Shown: positions 58,136 through 64,000 of the stretch, piece after piece
Layout: the number at the start of each line of letters is the position of its first letter
Position numbering within the stretch: position 1 is the first letter of the stretch
DNA from: JACVRW01 sp963757815
GTDB lineage: Bacteria > Actinomycetota > Thermoleophilia > Solirubrobacterales > Thermoleophilaceae
DNA: 64,000 nt
Direction: 5' to 3'
Assembly: GCA_963757815.1 (NCBI GenBank)
Contig: CAVWSN010000035.1
Coordinates: forward strand, 248,001 to 312,000
Translations under genes and position numbers: made by a program
The notes under the pieces: model-generated
What the model was told of the DNA's origin: nothing
Database searches by the model: none
Seen by the model: only the letters and a program-made list of their open reading frames with translations

Positions 58136-59723
58136 CGGTTCGGCCCGCCTCGAAGCCGTCGCTCTCGGCGATCTTGTCGACGACGTCCTGAGGGACGGGC
58201 GAGTCGGTCGTCACGAGCATCGTCGCCACGCCGCCGACGTGGTCGGCGTCCGGGCGCCGCCCCACCGCGGCGGCGCTGATGTTGATGCCGGCCTCGCCGA
58301 ACAGTGTGCCGACGCGGCCGATCATCCCCGGCTGGTCCACGTAGCGGAACACGGCAAGGTTGGGCTCGAGCTGGAGGTTGAAGCGGGACCCCCAGGCCTC
58401 CAGCAGGTGCGGCCGGTGCAGGCGGCCGAAGTTCGTGCCGACCACCCGGGTCCGCTGCCCGCCGCTGACCACTGTCACCCGCACGAGGTCCGTGAAGTCG
58501 CGCGCGTGGGCCGTGCTTGTCTCGGAGACCTGGATGCCGCGCTCCTCGGCGAGCGCCGGCGCGTTGACGTCGTTGACGTCCTCCTCGATGTGGCCGGCGA
58601 GCGCGCCCTTCAGCACCTGCACCGTGAGCAGGCGCGTGTCGCGGGAGGAGATCCGGCCGAGGTACTCCACCTCGAGCGCGTCGATCGAGGTGCCCTCGGC
58701 GAGGGCCACGCCGACCCGCCCGAGGTTGTGTGCGAGCGGCAGGTAGGGACCGAGCGCCTCGAGATCCTCCGGCGCGATCGCGGGCACGTTGACAGCGCTC
58801 GTGACGACGCCGCCCGTGAGGGCCGCAACGACCTGCTCGGCCGCCTGGTAGCCCGCGCGGTCCGTGGCCTCCTCGGTGGAGGCGCCGAGGTGGGGCGTGA
58901 CCACCACGTTCGGGTATCCGAAGAGCGGGTGGTCGGTGACCGGTTCGTTCCGGAACACGTCGAGCGCCGCGCCCGCCACGCGGCCGGCGTCGAGCGCCTC
59001 GCGTAGCGCGTCCTCGACCACGAGCTTGCCGCGAGCGACGTTGATGATCCGCACCCCCTCCTTCATCCTGGCGAAGGCGTCGGCGTCGAGCCAGTCCTCC
59101 GTCTCGGCCGTCATCGGCAGGTGGATCGTGAGGAAGTCGGCGCGGCTGTAGACCTCGTCCGAGGTCGAGGCGCGCTCGACGCCGAGCTCGCGGAAGCGCT
59201 CCTCGGCGACGTACGCGTCGTAGGCGATCACCCGCATCCCGAAGCCGAGGGCGCGCTGCGCCACGAGCTGGCCGATCCGTCCGAAACCGAGCACGCCGAG
59301 CGTCTTCTCATAGAGCTCCACGCCGCTGAAGCTGGACCGCTCCCAGGCGCCGCCGGTGAGCGAGCCGTGCGCCTGGGGAACCTTTCGCGCCAGCGCGAGC
59401 AGCATCGCGAGCGTGTGCTCGGCGGCCGTGATCACGTTCGACTGCGGCGCGTTGGCGACGATCACGCCGCGCTTGGTGGCGGCCTCGACATCGACGTTGT
59501 CCACGCCCACGCCGGCGCGCCCCACCGCCTTGAGGCGCTCGGCCCGCTCGAGGAGATCGGCCGTGAGCTTGGTGCCGGAGCGGATCAGGATGGCGTCGAA
59601 CTCGCCGATCCGGCGGGCGAGCTCGTCGTCGTCCCAGTCCGTGCCCAACTCGACCTCGAGCCCAGCGTCGCGCAGGAGCTGCACGCCGGACTCGCCGATC
59701 GTCTCCTTGACGAGGACCTTCAC
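58125..59723 (-). CDS. serA: D-3-phosphoglycerate dehydrogenase, long form
   Basis: A 532-residue NAD-dependent enzyme for the first step of serine synthesis, from a GTG start. It has VGRAGVGVDNVDVEAATKRGVIVANAP, the Rossmann motif LGVLGFGRIGQLVAQRALGFGM, the catalytic Arg in INVARGKLV, the Glu in DVFRNEPV and the His in PHLGASTEEA. The length fits the mycobacterial-type long form, with an intervening domain (about 320-450) and a C-terminal ACT domain (FRYVDQPGMIGRVGTLFGEAGINISAAAVGR) for serine feedback. It overlaps the upstream aminotransferase by 4 nt. Confidence 0.96.
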   Translation of the reverse strand: MKVLVKETIGESGVQLLRDAGLEVELGTDWDDDELARRIGEFDAILIRSGTKLTADLLERAERLKAVGRAGVGVDNVDVEAATKRGVIVANAPQSNVITAAEHTLAMLLALARKVPQAHGSLTGGAWERSSFSGVELYEKTLGVLGFGRIGQLVAQRALGFGMRVIAYDAYVAEERFRELGVERASTSDEVYSRADFLTIHLPMTAETEDWLDADAFARMKEGVRIINVARGKLVVEDALREALDAGRVAGAALDVFRNEPVTDHPLFGYPNVVVTPHLGASTEEATDRAGYQAAEQVVAALTGGVVTSAVNVPAIAPEDLEALGPYLPLAHNLGRVGVALAEGTSIDALEVEYLGRISSRDTRLLTVQVLKGALAGHIEEDVNDVNAPALAEERGIQVSETSTAHARDFTDLVRVTVVSGGQRTRVVGTNFGRLHRPHLLEAWGSRFNLQLEPNLAVFRYVDQPGMIGRVGTLFGEAGINISAAAVGRRPDADHVGGVATMLVTTDSPVPQDVVDKIAESDGFEAGRTVSL

Positions 59724-60895
59724 ACCGCGACGGGCACGCCCGCCTCGAGCACGCGCTGGGCGGCGGCGACGCCCGCGCCCAGCTCGACCTCGTGCCCGAG
59801 CTCGCGCAGCGTCATCTCGAGCGCCGAGACGGTGACGATGATGTCGAAGGGGCCGAAGTAGCCGCAGTGCGCAATGCGGGCGATCTTGCCCTTGAGCCTG
59901 CCCTGGCCCCCGGCGATCGTGACTCCGAAGCGGTCGCGCATCAGCTTGGGAACGCCCGCGCCGTCGATCGTCTCGGGCAGGGAGATCGCGGTGACGACGT
60001 TCGCCTTCTCGTCGCCGCCGCCCAGCAGCTCGAGGTCGAGCGCCCTCGCCGCGGCGCGGGTGGCGCGGCCGAGCAGGTCGTGACGGCGGTAGACCTGCTC
60101 GAGCCCCTCCTCGGCGATCAGGCCGAGCGCCACGTCGAGCGCCTGCACGAGCCCGACCGCCGGCGTGAACGGGCTGTCGGGCGGCTCCTTGCGCTGCCCG
60201 GCCACGGTGCGGCCCCAGTCGAAGTAGTAGCGCCGGCCCGGTGCCGCGGCAGCCCGCTCGAGTGCGGCCTCGCCGGCACTGGCGAAGCCGAGGCCCGGCG
60301 GCGCCATCAGCGCCTTCTGCGAGCCCGCGACCACGACGTCGAGCCCCCACTCGTCCTGCGGGCAGGGAACCGCGCCGAGCCCCGACACGGCATCCACGGC
60401 GATCAGCGCGCCGTGCCGGTGTGCCACCTCGGCCAGCTCGCGCACGTCGTTGACGACGCCCGTGGAGGTCTCCGAGAGCTGCGTGAAGACGACCTCGACC
60501 CCGGGCGCGGCGCCGAGCTGCGCATCGAGTGCCGCGGGGTCGACGCGCTGTCCCCACTCCGTCTCCCAGTGAATCGTCTCCGCCCCGTAGGCGTCACACA
60601 GCTCCGCCCAGCGCTCCCCGAACTTCCCGCACGACGCCACCAGCGCCGGCTCGCCGGGCCGCACAAGGTTGGCGACCGCGGACTCCATCGCGCCGCTGCC
60701 GGAGCTCGCGAACACGAGCACGTCGTTCGCCGTGCCGAAGACCGTCTTCAGGCGCTCGAGCACGCGCGCATACACCTCGACGAACGCGGGAGCGCGGTGA
60801 TAGAGCATCGGCTCCGCCATCACCTGCGAGACGGCCGGCGGCAGCGGCGTCGGTCCAGCGGTCATCAGATACCGCTTGAGGTACGGATTGGCCAT
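59720..60895 (-). CDS. Class V aminotransferase (serine-pyruvate/alanine-glyoxylate type), possible phosphoserine aminotransferase
   Basis: A 391-residue PLP enzyme. TAGPTPLPPAVSQVMAEPMLYHRAPAFVEVYARVLE, FASSGSGAMESAVANL, FTQLSETSTGVVNDVRELAEVAHRHGALIAVDAVSGLGA, and the PLP lysine in VVVAGSQKALMAPPGLGFAS are visible. Overlap with serA suggests it makes phosphoserine from phosphohydroxypyruvate, as broad-specificity class V enzymes do in some archaea and thermophiles lacking classical SerC. An alanine-glyoxylate activity is the alternative. Confidence 0.88.
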   Translation of the reverse strand: MANPYLKRYLMTAGPTPLPPAVSQVMAEPMLYHRAPAFVEVYARVLERLKTVFGTANDVLVFASSGSGAMESAVANLVRPGEPALVASCGKFGERWAELCDAYGAETIHWETEWGQRVDPAALDAQLGAAPGVEVVFTQLSETSTGVVNDVRELAEVAHRHGALIAVDAVSGLGAVPCPQDEWGLDVVVAGSQKALMAPPGLGFASAGEAALERAAAAPGRRYYFDWGRTVAGQRKEPPDSPFTPAVGLVQALDVALGLIAEEGLEQVYRRHDLLGRATRAAARALDLELLGGGDEKANVVTAISLPETIDGAGVPKLMRDRFGVTIAGGQGRLKGKIARIAHCGYFGPFDIIVTVSALEMTLRELGHEVELGAGVAAAQRVLEAGVPVAV

Positions 60896-60919
60896 CGGAC
60901 CGGCGAGCATAGCGAGCGC

Positions 60920-61492
60920 TCAGGCGAGGAGATGCAGCGCGGCGCGGAGCACCGCGAGCGCCGCCGCGGAGAGGCTCTGGGACTCGTCGAACTCGCGCTC
61001 GAGGTCGTTGCGGAACTCGTCGTCGGTCAGCGCAGCAATCAGGACGGCGACCCAGGCGGCCGTCGCGATCAGCGACAGGATGAGGCCCGCGAGCCCGATC
61101 CAGAAGCCGGCCTGGCCCAGGCCCCGATGCCTCGGCGTCTCGCCCGCATCGACCCTGTTCACGCCCTTGCGGCCGAGGATCATTCCCGCGATCGCGCATC
61201 CCAGGGAGATGATCGACGAGAGTCCGAGCGTCACGACGAGCAGTCCGACCGAGACCAGCGACAGCACGAAGCCGGTGATCGCCTGGTTGTTCTCGGGCAC
61301 GGGCGCCTGCGGGTAGGCCCAGGGCTGGGGCGCCGGCTGCCAGGTCGGCGCGCCCGGAGGAGCCCCGCCCCGTGGAGGCGGGACTTGTCCGCCTTGCGGC
61401 GCGAACACCGGTTCGGGAGCTTTGGGGGCGGGCTTCCCTCCCAGCTCGGGCTCCGGGCCCGGAGCCTGTGGGGGGAGGAAGCCGCCCTCCAC
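60920..61492 (-). CDS. DUF4190-domain membrane protein
   Basis: A 190-residue protein with a Pro/Gly/Ala-rich cytosolic N-terminus (about 65 residues). Two membrane segments with the DUF4190 pattern follow (ITGFVLSLVSVGLLVVTLGLSSIISLGCAIAGMILGRKGVN and GLGQAGFWIGLAGLILSLIATAAWVAVLIAAL), then a charged tail. The family is common in actinobacteria without a defined function. It sits directly after ilvC with no gap and before the aminotransferase. Confidence 0.8.
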   Translation of the reverse strand: MEGGFLPPQAPGPEPELGGKPAPKAPEPVFAPQGGQVPPPRGGAPPGAPTWQPAPQPWAYPQAPVPENNQAITGFVLSLVSVGLLVVTLGLSSIISLGCAIAGMILGRKGVNRVDAGETPRHRGLGQAGFWIGLAGLILSLIATAAWVAVLIAALTDDEFRNDLEREFDESQSLSAAALAVLRAALHLLA

Positions 61493-62482
61493 TCAGAACT
61501 CCTGGTCGATCCAGGGCATCATCGAACGCAGCTCCTTGCCCTCGCGCTCGATCTGGTGCCCCTTCTGCTCCTCGCGCATGCGCTGGAAGTTCTCCTGCCC
61601 GGCCCGGTTCTCGGCGATCCACTCGCGCGCGAAGTCGCCATTCTGGATCTCGGCCAGGATCTCCTTCATCGACGCGCGAGCGCGCTCGTCGATCACCCGC
61701 TTGCCGCGCGTGAGGTCGCCGTACTCGGCCGTGTTCGAGATCGAGTAGCGCATGCCGGTGATGCCCTTCTCGTACATCAGGTCGACGATCAGCTTCAGCT
61801 CGTGGAGGCACTCGAAGTACGCGAGCCGCGGGTCGTAGCCGGCGTCGACGAGGGTCTCGTAGCCGGCGCGCACGAGCTCGCTCACGCCGCCGCAGAGGAC
61901 GGCCTGCTCGCCGAAGAGGTCGGTCTCCGTCTCGTCCTTGAAGGTCGTCTCGATGACACCCGCCCGAGTGCAGCCGATGCCCTTGGCGTAGGCGAGGACG
62001 AGCTCGCGGGCGTTGCCGCTGGCGTCGCGGTGGACGGCGACCAGCCCGGGCACGCCGTTCCCCTCGACGAACTGCCGGCGCACGAGGTGACCTGGACTCT
62101 TGGGGGCCGCCATGCCGATATCGACCTCGGGACCCGGGTCGATCTGCCCGAAGTGGACCGAGAAGCCGTGGGCGAACATGAGCAGGTTGCCGGGCGCGAT
62201 TCCATCGCGGATCTCGGCCTCCCAGACGTCGGCCTGCTTCTCGTCGGGGAGCAGGATCATCACGACGTCGCCCTCGCTCGCGGCCTCCGCGATCGGGAGC
62301 ACACGGAGACCGTCTGACTTCGCCTTCTCGACCGAGGACGAGTCCTCGCGCAGACCCACGAGCACCTCAACCCCGGAGTCCTTCAGGTTGAGGGCGTGAG
62401 CGTGACCCTGGGAGCCGTACCCGAGGATGGCCACGGTCTTCCCGTCGAGCTTCGAGAGATCGGCGTCCTTGTCGTAGATCAT
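61493..62482 (-). CDS. ilvC: Ketol-acid reductoisomerase
   Basis: A 329-residue class I enzyme of valine and isoleucine synthesis. It has the NADPH fold VAILGYGSQGHAHALNLKDSG, PDEKQADVW, FAHGFSVHFGQI, GMAAPKSPGHLVRRQFVEGNGVPGLVAV, TFKDETETDLFGEQAVLCGG with the Mg2+ acidic residues, and AYFECLHELKLIVDLMYEKGITGMRYSISNTAEYGD. Supplies 2-oxoisovalerate for LeuA at 42977-44554. The ilvB/ilvN genes often found upstream are absent; menE precedes it. Confidence 0.96.
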   Translation of the reverse strand: MIYDKDADLSKLDGKTVAILGYGSQGHAHALNLKDSGVEVLVGLREDSSSVEKAKSDGLRVLPIAEAASEGDVVMILLPDEKQADVWEAEIRDGIAPGNLLMFAHGFSVHFGQIDPGPEVDIGMAAPKSPGHLVRRQFVEGNGVPGLVAVHRDASGNARELVLAYAKGIGCTRAGVIETTFKDETETDLFGEQAVLCGGVSELVRAGYETLVDAGYDPRLAYFECLHELKLIVDLMYEKGITGMRYSISNTAEYGDLTRGKRVIDERARASMKEILAEIQNGDFAREWIAENRAGQENFQRMREEQKGHQIEREGKELRSMMPWIDQEF

Positions 62483-62494
62483 GGGCGGGAGACT

Positions 62495-63772
62495 CTAGTC
62501 GAGCCCGAGCCGGTCGCGCTGCAGCTTTCCCGCGGCGTTTCGGGGCAGCGAGGGGACGACCACGATCCGCTTCGGCACCTTGTGCGGGGCCAGGCGGCCG
62601 CGGGCCCAGTCACGCAGAGCCGCGGGGCTGACCTCGCCGCCGAGGACGACGTACGCCGTTATCGCCTCACCCCACTCCGGGTCGGCGAGCCCGGTCACGC
62701 CCGCGTCGACGACGGCGGGATGGCCGAGCAGCGCCTCCTCGACCTCGGCGGGCGCCACGTTCTCGCCGCCGGTCACGATGATCTCCTTGACGCGCCCCTC
62801 CACGTGCAGCCGCCCGTTCTCGTCGAGCCGGCCGCGGTCGCCGGTGTGGAGCCAGCCGTCGGCGGCGAGCGCGCCGCGGGCGACCATCGGGCCGCGCACG
62901 AGGATCTCGCCCGCCTCGCCTATGCGGAGCTCCACGCCCGGCAGCGGCCGGCCCGAGCGCTCTCCCGGCGGCGCGGTCACGATCTGCGAGGCGGTCTCCG
63001 TCATGCCGTAGGTCGGGCAGACCGGAAGACCGAGCGCGAGCGCCCAGTCGAGCAGCTCGGAGGGGATCGGCCCGCCGCCCAGCAGCGCCGCCCGCAGGCC
63101 CGGCGCCCGCCGCAGCCCGGCCTCCCGCAGCCGCGCCAGCATCGTCGGGACGAACGACGCCAGCGTGATCTCGCCCGCCTCGAGCGAGTCACGCACACGC
63201 GCGGCGTCGAAGCGGCCGTGGAGGACCGCAGTGGTCCCGTAGATCGCCGAGCGCAGAAGCACCGCGAGGCCACCCACGTGGAAGAGCGGCAGCACGCCGA
63301 GCCAGCGGTCCTCCGCAACAGTCCCCAGATTCTCGGCGGAGGCCAGCGCGCTCGCGTGATGGTTGCCGTAGCTCAGCTCCACCGCCTTCGGCCGGCCGCT
63401 CGTGCCGGACGTGTGGATAACGGTGTGGACGGCATCGGGGTCCACCGTGTCGAGGAGCGGAACGTCCGCCTCGTCGCCCTCGACCGGACCGGTCACCGTC
63501 AACACCGCATCGACGCGCACGGGGTCGGCCGGGTTGAGCGGCACGAGCACGGCCCCGAGCCGCGGCAGGGCATGCAGCAGCTCCGCGAACGCGAGCCCCG
63601 CCGGAAGCGTCGTGGCAACGCGGTCGCCCAGTCCAACGCCGCGGCCGGCGAGCCGCCTCGCCACGCGGCTCGCGGCCGCGTCGAGCTCGGCGTAGGACAC
63701 CTCCCTCCCCTCCACGACCAGGGCGGGATGGCCGGGCCGTTCGCCCGCCGCCTTGGTCAGCCACTCGTGCAC
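62495..63772 (-). CDS. menE: o-Succinylbenzoate-CoA ligase (AMP-forming)
   Basis: A 425-residue adenylate-forming enzyme. The P-loop-like motif is IHTSGTSGRPKAVELSYGNHHASA, the adenine site is VCPTYGMTETASQIVT, then GWLHTGDRGRLDENGRLHVEGRVKEIIVTGGENVAPAEVEEAL and the C-terminal lysine in PRNAAGKLQRDRL. The short length and the adjacent divergent menB support a role in menaquinone synthesis rather than general acyl-CoA formation. Confidence 0.9.
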   Translation of the reverse strand: MHEWLTKAAGERPGHPALVVEGREVSYAELDAAASRVARRLAGRGVGLGDRVATTLPAGLAFAELLHALPRLGAVLVPLNPADPVRVDAVLTVTGPVEGDEADVPLLDTVDPDAVHTVIHTSGTSGRPKAVELSYGNHHASALASAENLGTVAEDRWLGVLPLFHVGGLAVLLRSAIYGTTAVLHGRFDAARVRDSLEAGEITLASFVPTMLARLREAGLRRAPGLRAALLGGGPIPSELLDWALALGLPVCPTYGMTETASQIVTAPPGERSGRPLPGVELRIGEAGEILVRGPMVARGALAADGWLHTGDRGRLDENGRLHVEGRVKEIIVTGGENVAPAEVEEALLGHPAVVDAGVTGLADPEWGEAITAYVVLGGEVSPAALRDWARGRLAPHKVPKRIVVVPSLPRNAAGKLQRDRLGLD

Positions 63773-63808
63773 GAGCGGCAGCGTACGAGGACTATCGTTC
63801 CGGCGCGA

Positions 63809-64000
63809 ATGGCCACCGAGCAGTCGAACCGGACGATTCGGCCCGCCGCCGACTGGCGGCCGGCCGGCGACTACGAGGACATCCGCTACGAGCTCGCCGA
63901 CGGGATCGCGAAGATCACGATCGACCGCCCCGAGGTCCGCAACGCGTTCCGTCCGGAGACGCTGATCGAGATCTCGGACGCTCTCGAGCGCGCCCGCGAG
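63809..64000 (+). CDS. menB: 1,4-dihydroxy-2-naphthoyl-CoA synthase, N-terminal part (runs off the right edge)
   Basis: From the ATG at 63809 the frame is open to the end of the window (64 codons). ADWRPAGDYEDIRYELADGIAKITIDRPEVRNAFRPETLIEISDALERARE is the characteristic MenB N-terminus; the crotonase core lies outside. It cyclises o-succinylbenzoyl-CoA made by MenE. Divergent from menE with only 36 bp between the starts. Confidence 0.9.
   Translation, partial: MATEQSNRTIRPAADWRPAGDYEDIRYELADGIAKITIDRPEVRNAFRPETLIEISDALERARE

Overview
The window is a high-GC (about 70%) bacterial chromosome segment. The 16S rRNA sequence, the gene content (SepF, YggT and PgeF near a cell-division/lspA neighbourhood, a short HisG with HisZ, a mycobacterial-type MurA, an SigX5-like sigma factor) and the lack of tRNAs in the rRNA spacer suggest an actinobacterium, probably of the Thermoleophilia (Solirubrobacterales/Gaiellales side). 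The taxonomic call is inference; the 16S here would settle it.

Layout. 1-3054 (minus): rluD, lspA, yggT, proC, a secreted hypothetical and sepF. 3109-3941 (plus): a frameshifted alpha/beta hydrolase. 3926-13338 (minus): one long run of touching genes, murA-hisZ-hisG-hisD-hisB-hisH-hisA-hisF-tRNA nucleotidyltransferase-pgeF-yggS. 13444-18386: HD proteins, an isocitrate/isopropylmalate-dehydrogenase-like enzyme, a DUF389 membrane protein, a thioesterase and small hypotheticals. 18404-24617 (minus): a complete 16S-23S-5S operon with promoter, RNase III-type processing stems and terminator. Its 23S gene is interrupted by a 735-nt group I intron carrying a LAGLIDADG endonuclease. 24657-33286: tyrS, a class A penicillin-binding protein, 3-methyladenine glycosylase, argH, an acetyltransferase, a sigma factor and a DegT aminotransferase. 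33372-44685 (minus, interrupted by a plus-strand desaturase): branched-chain amino acid genes cimA, ilvE, leuB, a methyltransferase, leuD, leuC, an XRE-cupin regulator, and leuA with a leucine-rich leader peptide. 45813-51182 (minus): an unusual cluster of secreted low-complexity proteins with an ECF sigma factor, built from a duplicated unit. 51680-54201 (plus): transsulfuration genes cbs and metB. 54202-58135: Hsp20, a betaine-type binding protein plus BCCT carrier, and a divergent IclR regulator. 58125-64000: serA, an aminotransferase, a DUF4190 protein, ilvC, menE and the start of menB.

How it works together. The core is amino-acid biosynthesis (His, Leu, Ile via citramalate, Ser, Cys/Met interconversion, Arg, Pro) in tightly overlapping minus-strand operons. 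leuA appears to be controlled by a short leader peptide with six consecutive Leu codons, and that Leu-codon stretch can itself pair with the leuA ribosome-binding site.

The most interesting regions are the L1951 group I intron, the leuA leader, the 45.8-51.3 kb secreted-repeat/sigma cluster with its two conserved upstream blocks, and a small family of palindromic repeats, one of which is translated in frame inside two unrelated enzymes. At least eight genes, including hisB and the penicillin-binding protein, are broken by single-base shifts, nearly all one extra base. This looks more like residual sequencing error than decay. No tRNA gene, CRISPR array or transposase was recognised.
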